Source: Thermodesulfovibrionia bacterium (GTDB lineage Bacteria; Nitrospirota; Thermodesulfovibrionia; UBA6902). Taken from it: a stretch of DNA of 64,000 nt. Shown in pieces: positions 54,762-64,000 of this stretch. The notes under the pieces were generated by a model that saw only the letters and a list, made by a program, of their open reading frames with translations, did no database searches and was not told where the DNA came from. The stretch's first letter is position 1, and each line of letters begins with the position of its first letter. Location: assembly GCA_030646035.1 (NCBI GenBank), contig JAUSMY010000023.1, positions 1-64,000 of the forward strand, written 5' to 3'. A program made the translations under genes and the position numbers.

Positions 54762-57170
54762 ATGGCAAAAGCATGCTGTGGAACAGAAAGAGATGATCGT
54801 ATCCAGCAATATCAACTGGATAACTGGAAGGTCAATGAAACAGTATTCAAGACCTTTAAACCTGATGATACTCTCTACTCAACTGAATATATTATAAAAG
54901 AAAAAGAGGGCATACAGCTTCTCATAGACCCTCAGTCGCCTAACTGGATTAGTGTAAACCGCACCGGGCTTGAGATCCTTAAGCTCTGCAACGGCAAACA
55001 TACTGTTTCGGATATCAAGAGGATCATGTCTGAAAGATATCCTGATAACGATAAGATAAATTCTGAGGTATCGGATTTTATCAGCGCTGCCGGAACGCTT
55101 CAGTTCATATCTGAAAAACCTGTTGTAAAGCCTGCCTACAAAGGGAGGGCAAAGGCCATTGCGCCGGGGAAACTTGATGAGCTCTGGATATATACCACGC
55201 TTGCCTGCAACCTGAGATGCAAACACTGCCTTGTGAGCGCAGGAGCCAAGCTGAAAGATGAGCTGAGCACAGAAGAGGTGAAGAAGCTTGTTGACGATGC
55301 TGTTGCCCTTGGGGTGAACCGTTTTTATGTAACCGGGGGAGAACCATTTATAAAAGATGACATCTTTGAGGTCATTGAATATATCACCAAGACAAAAGAC
55401 CGCGAACTTATACTGCTTACAAACGCCACTCTTTTTGATGATGAAAAGATCAAAAAGCTCGATAAACTTAAAGGCCCGAAACTCATAATGCAGGTAAGCC
55501 TTGAAGGTCCCAACGCTGAGATACATGACAAACTGCGCGGCGAAGGGAGCTTTGACAAGGCTGTCGACGGCGTAAAAAGGCTGGTCGCTATCGGCATAAT
55601 CCCTATAATCTCAACCGCCATAAGCAAATACAACGAAGACAATATAAAAGAGACATCTGAATTCCTCTCAAAGCTCGGCATCAAAGACCATCACATACTC
55701 TGGATGCATTCAAAGGGGCGCGGCGCAAGCAATGTAGATGAGCTGTATGTCCCGTCAGAGAAGGTGACCAGCATAATGAAGGAGCAGCGCAAGGTATTTC
55801 AGGAGCAGGATGTCATCGTTGATAACGAGGAGTCGCTGAAGGCGCGTATCCGCTACAAGAGGGGAAGAAAGAACGACCTCTGCAATAACTGCTATGAAAA
55901 GATATGCGTAAACGCCGACGGACATGTTTATCCGTGCGGCTCATTGAACGGCGATCCTGCCTTTGATTCCGGCTCTATAAGAGACAAGTCGCTTAAGGAC
56001 ATATGGCTGGGCTCGGATATGATGAAGTGCGGCAGGGAGAATACGGTTCAGGACAAGGACGGCTGCAGGGACTGTTATCTAAAGTTCTTCTGCGGCGGCG
56101 GCTGCACCTCGCACAGCTATTACGCAAGCGAAGTCGATTCCGGCAAGGGCTCCATAAAGGCACAGGACCCTTACTGCTCTACATACAAAGCATTATATGA
56201 AGATATCATGTGGGACATGGCTGCTGAAGGTGTTGCGCCTGAGAAGAAGGACGGGTATGTAACGCCTCATGTGTTCAATGCCATGGATTCCAAGCTCCCT
56301 CCTTATCTGGCGAATGCAGTTACATCTATTGACGACAAGACAGAGGTCGGCTGTTACCACTGTTCATGCGTGCTCTCTGTTGATGTTGAAGATGAAGAGA
56401 ATGTATGCAGGCCTGAGATAAAAGGAGACGTTGCCCGGAAGGTAAAGAAGAAGTACGGGGAGGCAGCTGACACACCGGAGCTGAACTACTACTGCCCTAC
56501 AGGATATAACCCGGATGACCTTAAACATATACCAAACAAAGTGCTGGATGTATCCTATGGATGCGGCAATCCTGCGGCTATTTCTGAACTTAAAGAAAAT
56601 GAGACGGTACTTGACCTCGGCTCCGGTGGCGGGATAGATTGCTTTATAGCTGCGAAACGCGTTGGAAAGAACGGCAAGGTCATAGGCGTTGATATGACAG
56701 ACGCGATGCTGGATACCGCGAGGGAGAATGCAAAGGCTGTTGCGGATAACCTCGGCTACGATGTCGTAGAGTTCAGAAAAGGCGACCTTGCAAGCCTGCC
56801 TGCTGAAGACAATACAATAGACCTTGTTATATCCAATTGCGTTGTAAACCTGACTGAAGACAAGACGGATGTCTTTAAAGAGGTCTTCAGGATACTGAAG
56901 CCCGGAGGGCGTTTTGTTATTTCAGACATTATTGCTGACCAGCCTGTTCCGGGATATATGAAGAGGGACAAGGAACTCTGGGGGGCATGCCTTTCCGGAG
57001 CTCTGACTGACAAGCGTTTTGTCGAGGTAGCTGTAGAAGCCGGCTTCCCTGATGTCACGATAACTCAAAACTATCTTTACAAGAAGGTTGAGTATATAAC
57101 CTTCTATTCAGTCACATTGAAAGGCAAAAAACCGCAGTCACAGGGGACTAAGTGTTCCTGCTGCGCTTAA
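54762..57170 (+). CDS. PqqD-like / radical SAM-SPASM / ArsM-type methyltransferase fusion
   Basis: 802 residues. Residues about 40-115 resemble a PqqD-type peptide-binding domain. A radical SAM domain follows with CNLRCKHC (C149, C153, C156). A SPASM region (about 374-452) has many cysteines for auxiliary Fe-S clusters (CNNCYEKIC, CRDCYLKFFCGGGC). The last 270 residues are an ArsM-like As(III) methyltransferase: SAM loop VLDLGSGGG (616-624) and all four cysteines known in ArsM (C601 in YGCGNP, C627 in DCF, C693 in SNCV, C743 in GACLSGAL). Both termini are Cys-rich (MAKACCG, KCSCCA). This points to arsenic or thiol chemistry combined with radical chemistry; the product is unknown. No ars operon genes or precursor peptide lie nearby. 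Confidence 0.85.
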   Translation: MAKACCGTERDDRIQQYQLDNWKVNETVFKTFKPDDTLYSTEYIIKEKEGIQLLIDPQSPNWISVNRTGLEILKLCNGKHTVSDIKRIMSERYPDNDKINSEVSDFISAAGTLQFISEKPVVKPAYKGRAKAIAPGKLDELWIYTTLACNLRCKHCLVSAGAKLKDELSTEEVKKLVDDAVALGVNRFYVTGGEPFIKDDIFEVIEYITKTKDRELILLTNATLFDDEKIKKLDKLKGPKLIMQVSLEGPNAEIHDKLRGEGSFDKAVDGVKRLVAIGIIPIISTAISKYNEDNIKETSEFLSKLGIKDHHILWMHSKGRGASNVDELYVPSEKVTSIMKEQRKVFQEQDVIVDNEESLKARIRYKRGRKNDLCNNCYEKICVNADGHVYPCGSLNGDPAFDSGSIRDKSLKDIWLGSDMMKCGRENTVQDKDGCRDCYLKFFCGGGCTSHSYYASEVDSGKGSIKAQDPYCSTYKALYEDIMWDMAAEGVAPEKKDGYVTPHVFNAMDSKLPPYLANAVTSIDDKTEVGCYHCSCVLSVDVEDEENVCRPEIKGDVARKVKKKYGEAADTPELNYYCPTGYNPDDLKHIPNKVLDVSYGCGNPAAISELKENETVLDLGSGGGIDCFIAAKRVGKNGKVIGVDMTDAMLDTARENAKAVADNLGYDVVEFRKGDLASLPAEDNTIDLVISNCVVNLTEDKTDVFKEVFRILKPGGRFVISDIIADQPVPGYMKRDKELWGACLSGALTDKRFVEVAVEAGFPDVTITQNYLYKKVEYITFYSVTLKGKKPQSQGTKCSCCA

Positions 57171-57205
57171 GGAAATAAACAAATCTTTTACAAGGGAAGG
57201 TGCCT

Positions 57206-58684
57206 ATGAGAGTCACACTTATCAATTCACAGGTTTTAGACGGTAATAACGTTGTCCCGCCATTAGGTCTGATGTATGTGGCAGCAATGCTGGAGAAGGC
57301 AGGCCATACTGTTCAGTGTTTTGACGCAGACCCTGAATATCACGATACCATTATCAGTGAGATCAAGGCGTTCAAGCCCGAGCTTATTGGCCTGGGATTT
57401 CTGACCGTTGGATACCAGAAGTCCTTAACCATGATGAAGAAGCTGAAGAAGGAACTCCCTAATGTGCCGTATTGCCTCGGAGGCGTTCATACAACAGTAA
57501 AGCCTATTGAGACGATGAATGAGTTCGGCGCTGATTTTATAGTTATCGGCGAGGGCGAGGCAACGATGGTTGAGGTCTGTGAAAAGCTCGGAAAGGGCGA
57601 GGGCCTCAAGGGTGTAACAGGGGTCATGTACAGGGAAGACGGAAAGATAGTTGACAACGGCAGGCGTGAATTGATCGAAGACCTGGATTCGATCCCGTTC
57701 CCTGCGCGCCATCTTATAGATATGAAGCCGTATTTAATGCCGCCCGGCATCATCAGGGGCTATGCAACCGAGAACCAGACGACCATCGTTACAAGCAGGG
57801 GCTGTCCATACAGGTGCATATACTGCGGCAGCCATAATATCTTCGGAAGAAAGACAAGGAGGCGTTCCGTCAAGAATGTTGTTGACGAGATAGAGCATCT
57901 CCATAAGACATACGGCATCAAGGGAGTGTACTATTGTGACGACACATTTACTCTAAACCAGAATTGGGTCAGGGAGTATTGTGAGGAGATCATGAAGAGG
58001 AATATGGGAGTTGTCTGGGCAGGCCAGTCAAGGGTTGACCAGACAGATGAATCTCTCATGAAGCTGATGAAAGAGTCCGGGCTTGTGCAGCTTGACTTCG
58101 GAGTTGAGAGCGGCTCACCAAAGATCCTGAAGGTGCTCGGCAAGGGCGGCCACGGAGACAGGACAGAGCAGATCAAAAAATCATTCGCGCTCTGCAAGAA
58201 ACTGGATATAAGGACGCTTGCCACATTCATTATCGGCAATCCTGAAGAGACGCTGGAAGATATAGAGATGAGCTACCAGGTTGCAAAGGACATCGAAGCT
58301 GATTATACGGCATTCTATTTCCTTACGCCTTACCCCGGAACTGATATATACGATATGGCGATAAAGAACGGCTGGCTCGATCCGACTATTCCGTTCTCTG
58401 AGAATTGGGCGCACAGGCAGCCTGAGCTCCCGCTCATGGCTATAACATTCAAGAAGGAAGAGCTGAGGGATATCCGCAAGAAGATGCAGAACCACTTCTT
58501 CAGGAAGAACTACCTCACGCGTTCAGGAAACGTCAACTTCTACTCGATACTCATGTCGATCGCCATGAAGAACCCGCTGATATTCTTTACAGCTATCGGA
58601 AAGTGGCTCAAGACAGGCAGGCTTGATTATGTTGTTGAGACGCTCAATGCGGAATACTGGCGGATAAAGAAGTACGCTGCTTAA
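57206..58684 (+). CDS. B12-binding-domain radical SAM enzyme
   Basis: 492 residues from ATG 57206 (AAGGGAAGG upstream; GTG 57200 is possible). Residues 1-140 form a cobalamin-binding-like fold without the classical DxHxxG motif (PPLGLMYVAAMLEKAGHTV...GGVHTTVKP). The radical SAM motif is CPYRCIYC (C200, C204, C207) and the barrel has FGVESGS and TFIIGNPEET. The family includes methylases and hopanoid- or bacteriochlorophyll-modifying enzymes. It lies 35 bases after the fusion gene and shares its terminator, so it likely acts on the same product. Confidence 0.88.
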   Translation: MRVTLINSQVLDGNNVVPPLGLMYVAAMLEKAGHTVQCFDADPEYHDTIISEIKAFKPELIGLGFLTVGYQKSLTMMKKLKKELPNVPYCLGGVHTTVKPIETMNEFGADFIVIGEGEATMVEVCEKLGKGEGLKGVTGVMYREDGKIVDNGRRELIEDLDSIPFPARHLIDMKPYLMPPGIIRGYATENQTTIVTSRGCPYRCIYCGSHNIFGRKTRRRSVKNVVDEIEHLHKTYGIKGVYYCDDTFTLNQNWVREYCEEIMKRNMGVVWAGQSRVDQTDESLMKLMKESGLVQLDFGVESGSPKILKVLGKGGHGDRTEQIKKSFALCKKLDIRTLATFIIGNPEETLEDIEMSYQVAKDIEADYTAFYFLTPYPGTDIYDMAIKNGWLDPTIPFSENWAHRQPELPLMAITFKKEELRDIRKKMQNHFFRKNYLTRSGNVNFYSILMSIAMKNPLIFFTAIGKWLKTGRLDYVVETLNAEYWRIKKYAA

Positions 58685-58706
58685 AGTTTTTTGCGATATA
58701 ACTGCA

Positions 58707-58740
58707 AAGGGGGGCTCTGGTCAGAGTCCCCTTTTTTTTA
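58707..58740 (+). terminator. intrinsic terminator of the radical SAM operon
   Basis: AAGGGGGGCTCTG and CAGAGTCCCCTT pair with one bulge, followed by eight T residues. Confidence 0.88.
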
Positions 58741-58752
58741 TTGCCTTTTAAA

Positions 58753-58777
58753 ATTATCGGAATCCGATTCCGATACA
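58753..58777. repeat. REP palindrome, distant copy D
   Basis: 23 of 25 bases fit the REP consensus, with perfect inner arms TATCGGAATC and GATTCCGATA. It lies in the convergent gap between the radical SAM and M50 genes, 6.2 kb from the transposase. Confidence 0.85.
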
Positions 58778-58786
58778 AACAATGTC

Positions 58787-59632
58787 TTACATCCCCTGCA
58801 TCGGCACAGGGGTGAATGTGATTATGAAGATCAAGAGCGCAGCCCATCCGATGAGCTTTCTTTTTCTATCAAGCTCGACCATCTCGTATACAACAGGCGG
58901 ATGTCTGTAGCCGATTATTATCATCAGCACAGCCCATACCATCCAGCCTGTCCAGAAGAATGCGCCCATAATTGCCAGCAAAGGAATAGTTATTTTTGAG
59001 ATGATCTCATGCTTTCTGCCGAAGAGTGCATAAATAATATGGCCACCGTCAAGCTGTCCCACAGGCAGGAGGTTGAGCGCGGTAACGAGCAGGCCTATCC
59101 ATCCCGCAAATGCGACAGGGTGAAGGATTACTTCAAATTTATCAGGGTCTATGTTCAAAACAATATTGGAAAGAAGATAAAAGAGCATTGAGCTGCCGAG
59201 AGACATTGACTCAGGCATCTTCTTCATCTCATCTATCGGGATTATTGTGGAGAGGTTCAGGCCAATGATAACAGCGATAACAGCAATGATAAACCCGCCT
59301 ATCGGGCCTGAAGCTCCTATATCTATCAAAGCCCTTCTGTCAGGTATCGGTGGTTTCATCTTTATTATCGCCCCGAACGTTCCTATGAGTGACGGAGCCG
59401 GTATGAAGTAAGGAAGCGAGGCTTGCACATGATGTTTACGGGACATGAAGTAGTGTGAGAACTCATGCACTAAAAGGATAAAGAGCAGTGTCAGAGAGAA
59501 CGGCAGGCCCATATATATCTTTGCAGGTTCCTCCCATGGGGCGATGCCGCTCAGCATAACGCCTGCAAGAGTGGTTGTGATAAAGGTTAGTACAAAGAGG
59601 AGAACATGGATGCGTGTCAGGTTATGCGGCAT
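58787..59632 (-). CDS. site-2-type membrane metalloprotease (M50)
   Basis: 281 residues with six or so transmembrane helices. Zinc motif HEFSH (56-60) and the second motif NLLPVGQLDGGH. Such proteases cleave transmembrane substrates, for example anti-sigma factors; the target is unknown. It overlaps the DUF2062 gene by 11 bases. Confidence 0.9.
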   Translation of the reverse strand: MPHNLTRIHVLLFVLTFITTTLAGVMLSGIAPWEEPAKIYMGLPFSLTLLFILLVHEFSHYFMSRKHHVQASLPYFIPAPSLIGTFGAIIKMKPPIPDRRALIDIGASGPIGGFIIAVIAVIIGLNLSTIIPIDEMKKMPESMSLGSSMLFYLLSNIVLNIDPDKFEVILHPVAFAGWIGLLVTALNLLPVGQLDGGHIIYALFGRKHEIISKITIPLLAIMGAFFWTGWMVWAVLMIIIGYRHPPVVYEMVELDRKRKLIGWAALLIFIITFTPVPMQGM

Positions 59633-60119
59633 GTTTGATCTTCTTGTACCTCTTGGCTACCCCCAGGATGATAAAGTAGCTCGCAACTGATGAAAGAGTA
59701 CATACTATAAAAGAACCTACGATGAAAGATTTGATCATAGGCATCAGCTCAAGTATAAGATTATAAAAATTATCAGAATCAGTTATGAGGCTCTTAAACC
59801 ATGCCATGACCGTAGTGAATGTCATGGCGTTCCAATCCACTTCAGGCAGGACATCTTTTATCATAAGGATCTTTGCCCCGAGCCATACGGAGCATGTGGA
59901 GATCGGCACTATGGTCCACGGGTTATTGACGCTCACCCCGACAAAGGCGACCAGTTTATTCAGGCGGAATATCCACGCGAGAAAGATGCCTCCTATATAG
60001 TGAAGGCCGAGGAATGGGGAGTTTCCCATAAATACGCCGAGGGCAAAGGCAAGCGCGATACGGTGCGGCGTCTCATGCACCTGCATTATGCTCTTAAATT
60101 TATCTCTTAAATAAGCCAT
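59622..60119 (-). CDS. DUF2062 membrane protein
   Basis: 165 residues: HRIALAFALGVFMGNSPFLGLHYIGG and VSVNNPWTIVPIS are DUF2062 hallmarks, with three to four transmembrane helices. The function is unknown. It is in an operon with thiL and lon. Confidence 0.85.
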   Translation of the reverse strand: MAYLRDKFKSIMQVHETPHRIALAFALGVFMGNSPFLGLHYIGGIFLAWIFRLNKLVAFVGVSVNNPWTIVPISTCSVWLGAKILMIKDVLPEVDWNAMTFTTVMAWFKSLITDSDNFYNLILELMPMIKSFIVGSFIVCTLSSVASYFIILGVAKRYKKIKHAA

Positions 60120-60136
60120 AAAATAAAATGTTAAAT

Positions 60137-61087
60137 CTATTTTTTAAAATGCTCGTACCCTTCTGATCTGAACGCCTGTTTTTTGCCGTTGGAGTCTATT
60201 ATATATCGTCCCTTATTTATTATCTCCCCGATCCTGACTGCGTCTTTCCTGCTTTTTGCCGAAGAGCTGAACAGAAGGACAAAATCCTCTCCGCCTTTTA
60301 ACGCGTAGCTGAGCGGGTCTTTGCCTGATTTCTTTGAAACGGCTGAGAGCTCTTTTGAGAGCGGAATTTTTTCTTCATATATCACTGCGCCGACAGCGCT
60401 TTCATCACATATGTGGCTTAAGTCTATCAGGAGCCCGTCGCTTACATCTATCATTGCTGTTATATCTTTAGTCTTTTTTAACGGTCTTGGCTCCGGCATC
60501 AGATGGCGTTTGCAAAGATATTCCTTATCTATTCCCTTTACCATCTTCCCTTTGCCCTGCTTCAGTATCTCAAGCCCGATTGCCGAGTCCCCCAGTGTTC
60601 CTGCCACATAGATGCTGTCCCCGGGCTTTGCTCCTTTGCGGGAAATAACTCTCTTCGCTTCCCCTATAATAGTGCCGCTGAGTACAAGGCCGTGCTCTGA
60701 GCTTGAGGTATCTCCGCCGATAACTGCAACGCCGTGCATATCAGCCAATTTTCTCATGCCTCTATATAGATCTTTAATGTCATTTATTTCACACTTATTG
60801 GGTATTCCGATATTCAGAAGAAAGTATTTAGGCTCGCCGTCCATAGCATAGATATCACTCAGATTCACTGCCAGAACTTTATGCCCGAGTTGATAATAGG
60901 AGGTGAACTTCAGGTCAAAATGAACGCCCTCAACAAGCATGTCAGAGGAGATCAGAGTTGTTCCGGAGCCTGTCTTTACAGCTGCGGCATCGTCGCCTAT
61001 GTTCAGGAGAACATTCTTTGAACCGTTGTCGCAGATTCGCTTGATCTCTTTTATCAGGCCGAATTCACCGAGTTGAGATAGCTTCAT
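60137..61087 (-). CDS. thiL: thiamine-monophosphate kinase
   Basis: 316 residues; makes thiamine diphosphate from thiamine monophosphate. GEFGLIKEIK, NIGDDAAAV, SSDMLVEGVHFD, AVNLSDIYAMDGEP, GGDTSSS and DVSDGLLIDLSHI are family motifs. It is 20 bases downstream of lon. Confidence 0.96.
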   Translation of the reverse strand: MKLSQLGEFGLIKEIKRICDNGSKNVLLNIGDDAAAVKTGSGTTLISSDMLVEGVHFDLKFTSYYQLGHKVLAVNLSDIYAMDGEPKYFLLNIGIPNKCEINDIKDLYRGMRKLADMHGVAVIGGDTSSSEHGLVLSGTIIGEAKRVISRKGAKPGDSIYVAGTLGDSAIGLEILKQGKGKMVKGIDKEYLCKRHLMPEPRPLKKTKDITAMIDVSDGLLIDLSHICDESAVGAVIYEEKIPLSKELSAVSKKSGKDPLSYALKGGEDFVLLFSSSAKSRKDAVRIGEIINKGRYIIDSNGKKQAFRSEGYEHFKK

Positions 61088-61107
61088 GGTTTCATCGGAT
61101 AGAAAAC

Positions 61108-63513
61108 CTAATGAGGCTTATTCTTGCTGCGCCCTTTTTTAAGCGCTGCCTTCAGCACCTCATCCATTGTGTCGACGAGGATGAATTCCATATCTTTTCT
61201 TATGTACTTTGGTATCTCTTCCAGGTCCTTCTGGTTCCTCTTTGGAATGATCATCCTGCTTATCCCCATCCTCTTTGCAGCAAGGGTCTTCTCCTTGAGC
61301 CCGCCTATAGGCAATACCCTGCCTCGAAGCGTTACCTCTCCGGTCATTGCCGTGCTCTTATAAACAGGCCTTCCGGTAAATGCCGATGCAATGGCGGTTG
61401 CCAGAGTTATGCCTGCTGAAGGGCCGTCTTTAGGAATAGCTCCTGCGGGAACATGTATGTGAATATCATTCTTTGCAAAGGCGGTGCTCTCTATCCCGAT
61501 CTCTTTTGCCTTGGAACGTATGTAGCTCCTTGCTGCATAAGCAGATTCTTTCATGACATCGCCGAGCTGGCCGGTAAGCGTTATATCGCCTTTGCCCTTC
61601 ATGATCAAGGCTTCAATATAGATAATATCCCCGCCTGTCTCTGTCCATGCAAGGCCGGTAGATACGCCGACCTCATCCTTTTCCATCTCTTCTTCAGGCA
61701 GATATTTGGGAGCACCGAGATATTTTGAGAGGTTGCTTGACGATATGTGATACATCTTATCCTTGCCCTCTGCGATCTTTCTGGCGACCTTTCTGCACAC
61801 GTTCGCTATCTCACGCTCAAGGTTTCTTACGCCTGCCTCTCTGGTGTAGTGCGTAACCATCTGGAGCACTGCGCTGTCAATTATCTTGAGGTTCTTGCCG
61901 GTGAGCCCGTGCTCCTCAAGCTGTTTTGTGATCAGGTAGTTTCTGGCGATGCCGAGTTTCTCCTCAGCCGTATACCCGGAGAGGTAGATGATCTCCATCC
62001 TGTCACGGAGTGGGGACGGTATCGGATCAATAAGATTGGCAGTGGTTATGAACATGACATTGGTAAGGTCAAAAGGAACGCCAAGATAATGGTCGGTAAA
62101 TGCAAAGTTCTGCTCAGGGTCAAGCACCTCAAGCAATGCAGACGCAGGGTCACCCCTGAAGTCCATGCCTATCTTGTCGACCTCATCGAGCATGAATACG
62201 GGGTTGTTCTTTCCGGCTGTCTTAATGCCCTGAATGATCCTGCCGGGCATCGCGCCGACGTATGTCCTGCGGTGCCCTCTTATCTCAGCCTCGTCCCTCA
62301 CGCCGCCGAGAGACATTCTGAAGAACTCTCTTCCAAGTGCGCGTGCAATGGATTTGCCCAATGATGTCTTGCCGACACCCGGAGGCCCGACGAAGCATAG
62401 TATGGGCCCCTTCATCCCGGACTTCCCTTTGGCCTTCTCTTTCAGTTTTCTTACCCCGAGGTATTCAAGTATCCTCTCTTTTACCTTCTCAAGGTCATAA
62501 TGGTCTTCATCAAGCACCTGCTTCCCCTTTTTGAGGTCAAGATTATCCTTTGTTGCCTTGGACCATGGAATCTCCACAAGCCAGTCGACATAGGTTCTTA
62601 TAGTTCCTGCCTCGGCAGAGTCAGGATGCATCTTCTCAAGACGGCTGATCTGCTTGAGCGCCTCCTTCTCAACTTTTTTCGGCATCTTTACTTCATCGAC
62701 CTTCTGCTTCAGTTCAAATATCTCCTCGGTCTTTTCATCTATTTCGCCAAGCTCTTTCTGTATGGCCTTAAGCTGCTCTCTCAAAAAGTATTCGCGCTGG
62801 GTCTTGTCTATCTCGCCCTTTGCGTCTGACTGGATCTTCTGCTGGACAAGAAGGAGTTCCACCTCTCTGCTGAGGATCTCGCTTATCCTCTTGAGCCTTA
62901 CTACAGGGTCAAGCTTCTCAAGAAGTTCCTGCGCCTGATCCGCCTTTAATCCGAGGTTTGAAGCTATGAGGTCGGCCAGCCTTCCGGGTTCATCGATATT
63001 TTCTATCAGAAGAATTATATCCGGCATAAAGGATTTGCCGAGGGCTACTGATTTGTCCAGGAGTTCCTTGACGTTGCGGATAAGCGCTTCCACCTCAATG
63101 GTCAGCTCATGCTCTTTAATGTCAGCCAGCTTCTCGAGCTCTCCTATGAAATAAGGGGCTGTCTGAGTGAAATTGGTTATCCTTGCCTTTGTTATGCCCT
63201 GAACAAGGACCTTTGACCTGCCGTCGGGAAGTTTCAAAGTCCTGAGAATACTTCCCACAGTCCCGATCCTGTAAAGGTCATCCTTGGTCGGGTTCTCAAC
63301 ATCAACATTCTTCTGTGTAACAAGCATTAAAAGCTTGTTCTCGCCCACGGCATTCTCAATAGCCTTTATCGAAACATCCCTGCCGACGAATAACGGAAGT
63401 ATCATATATGGAAAGATAACTATATCTCTCACAGGGAGAACAGGCAAGGCAGAGGGAACATCAACATTGCGTTCATCCTTTGCATTGATCTCTTTTGCAT
63501 CTATATCAGTCAT
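61108..63513 (-). CDS. lon: ATP-dependent protease Lon
   Basis: 801 residues, full length. N-terminal substrate domain ([15 protein letters not shown]), Walker [14 protein letters not shown], Walker [10 protein letters not shown], and the Ser-Lys catalytic dyad in [12 protein letters not shown] and [10 protein letters not shown]. The start overlaps the galU stop (TAATG). Confidence 0.98.
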   Translation of the reverse strand: MTDIDAKEINAKDERNVDVPSALPVLPVRDIVIFPYMILPLFVGRDVSIKAIENAVGENKLLMLVTQKNVDVENPTKDDLYRIGTVGSILRTLKLPDGRSKVLVQGITKARITNFTQTAPYFIGELEKLADIKEHELTIEVEALIRNVKELLDKSVALGKSFMPDIILLIENIDEPGRLADLIASNLGLKADQAQELLEKLDPVVRLKRISEILSREVELLLVQQKIQSDAKGEIDKTQREYFLREQLKAIQKELGEIDEKTEEIFELKQKVDEVKMPKKVEKEALKQISRLEKMHPDSAEAGTIRTYVDWLVEIPWSKATKDNLDLKKGKQVLDEDHYDLEKVKERILEYLGVRKLKEKAKGKSGMKGPILCFVGPPGVGKTSLGKSIARALGREFFRMSLGGVRDEAEIRGHRRTYVGAMPGRIIQGIKTAGKNNPVFMLDEVDKIGMDFRGDPASALLEVLDPEQNFAFTDHYLGVPFDLTNVMFITTANLIDPIPSPLRDRMEIIYLSGYTAEEKLGIARNYLITKQLEEHGLTGKNLKIIDSAVLQMVTHYTREAGVRNLEREIANVCRKVARKIAEGKDKMYHISSSNLSKYLGAPKYLPEEEMEKDEVGVSTGLAWTETGGDIIYIEALIMKGKGDITLTGQLGDVMKESAYAARSYIRSKAKEIGIESTAFAKNDIHIHVPAGAIPKDGPSAGITLATAIASAFTGRPVYKSTAMTGEVTLRGRVLPIGGLKEKTLAAKRMGISRMIIPKRNQKDLEEIPKYIRKDMEFILVDTMDEVLKAALKKGRSKNKPH

Positions 63514-64000
63514 TATTTCTCCTTTTTAATTTTAGGCAGTATCGACAACAGATATTTCTTGAAATCGTGTTTTACAGCCGGGTTCTTAAGGCCGAGTTCA
63601 ACCGTGGCTGTAAGAAATCCGACCTTGTCGCCTGCGTCATATCTTCTGCCTTCAAAGAGGAAACCGTAAACAGGTTTCTTCTTTAGCATCGCGTTTATAG
63701 CATCGGTCAGCTGGATCTCTCCGCCTTTCCCGGGCTTGACCTTTTCGATATATTTAAAGATATCGGCAGTAAGTATATATCTTCCAATGATAGCAAGATC
63801 AGACGGAGCGTCAGCCGGTTTCGGTTTTTCCACCATGCCCGTTACCTTATATAAGTTCTTCTTGATCTCTTTGCCGGCTATTACACCGTAATTGTGTATC
63901 TCAGCTTTCGGCATTCTCTGAAGTGCCAGTATCGGCGCCTGATATTGATCGTAAAGCTTTATCATCTCTCCAAGAAGGTCATCATCAGGGTCTATTATAT
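63513..64000 (-). CDS. galU: UTP-glucose-1-phosphate uridylyltransferase (C-terminal part)
   Basis: The frame is open to the right edge; the visible 162 codons begin [19 protein letters not shown] and include the GalU signatures [30 protein letters not shown] and [12 protein letters not shown]. It makes UDP-glucose. The 5' end lies beyond the window. Confidence 0.94.
   Translation of the reverse strand, partial: IIDPDDDLLGEMIKLYDQYQAPILALQRMPKAEIHNYGVIAGKEIKKNLYKVTGMVEKPKPADAPSDLAIIGRYILTADIFKYIEKVKPGKGGEIQLTDAINAMLKKKPVYGFLFEGRRYDAGDKVGFLTATVELGLKNPAVKHDFKKYLLSILPKIKKEK

Noticed and set aside
57171-57205. Precursor peptide gene for the radical SAM pair
   Set aside because: Neither this gap, 54539-54761 nor 58685-58786 contains a small frame with a ribosome site and Cys-rich core.

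Overview
The window is ordinary, gene-dense bacterial chromosome of intermediate G+C. It holds about 56 protein genes and one tRNA on both strands, and no gap between genes exceeds 300 bases. I see no phage, CRISPR array or rRNA. The gene set points to an anaerobic or microaerobic Gram-negative bacterium with extracellular respiration: a giant multihaem cytochrome, system II cytochrome c maturation (ResB/CcsA), short-form hydroxylamine reductase/Hcp, a UbiA/UbiD quinone pair, CFI-box surface-protein sorting and several lipoproteins. The best guess is Nitrospirota (Thermodesulfovibrionia-like), with Desulfobacterota as the alternative. This is inference from gene content, not a phylogeny.

Layout. 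1-5272 (minus): a cytochrome with at least 36 CxxCH motifs that leaves the left edge, a DUF5666 lipoprotein and a DUF6502 DNA-binding protein with a promoter-overlapping palindrome. 5442-10307 (minus): adk, mdh, metallophosphoesterase, MscS channel, lipoprotein, tRNA-Met. 10433-16400 (plus): MobB-like GTPase, a small overlapping protein, CcsA-like protein, hemA, hemC, a SurA-N chaperone without PPIase domain, MltD-like transglycosylase. 16447-19773 (minus): YfgM-like TPR protein, PHP phosphoesterase, YVTN beta-propeller. 19971-22424 (plus): zinc/manganese ABC transporter. 22433-23420: YwbE, a partner protein and a JAMM peptidase. 23455-30701 (minus): M48 protease/SH3/CHASE2 module, then a muramic-acid recycling pair (MurU-AmgK fusion and NamZ/DUF1343) with rimI and tsaB. 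30797-42222 (mostly plus): glucan phosphorylase, histidine kinase, resB, ccsA, recN, a CysE-CysS fusion and unknowns. 42242-48482 (mostly minus): DoxX, typA, a tiny basic Cys/His protein on plus, hcp, YfcE-like, DUF1015. 48620-51715 (plus): ubiA, class II aldolase, ubiD. 51764-54538 (minus): a REP-associated transposase with its REP palindromes, LolA/B-like lipoprotein, radA. 54762-58684 (plus): a PqqD/radical-SAM/SPASM/ArsM fusion followed by a B12-type radical SAM enzyme. 58787-64000 (minus): M50 protease, DUF2062, thiL, lon, galU.

Two themes stand out. First, about a dozen first-in-transcript genes have a sigma70 -10 box only 5-8 bases before the ATG and no Shine-Dalgarno sequence, so leaderless mRNAs look common here. 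Genes inside operons have good Shine-Dalgarno sites. Second, several unusual fusions occur: radical SAM with arsenite methyltransferase, CysE with CysS, and MurU with AmgK. The 54762-58684 pair is my best candidate for an undescribed pathway.
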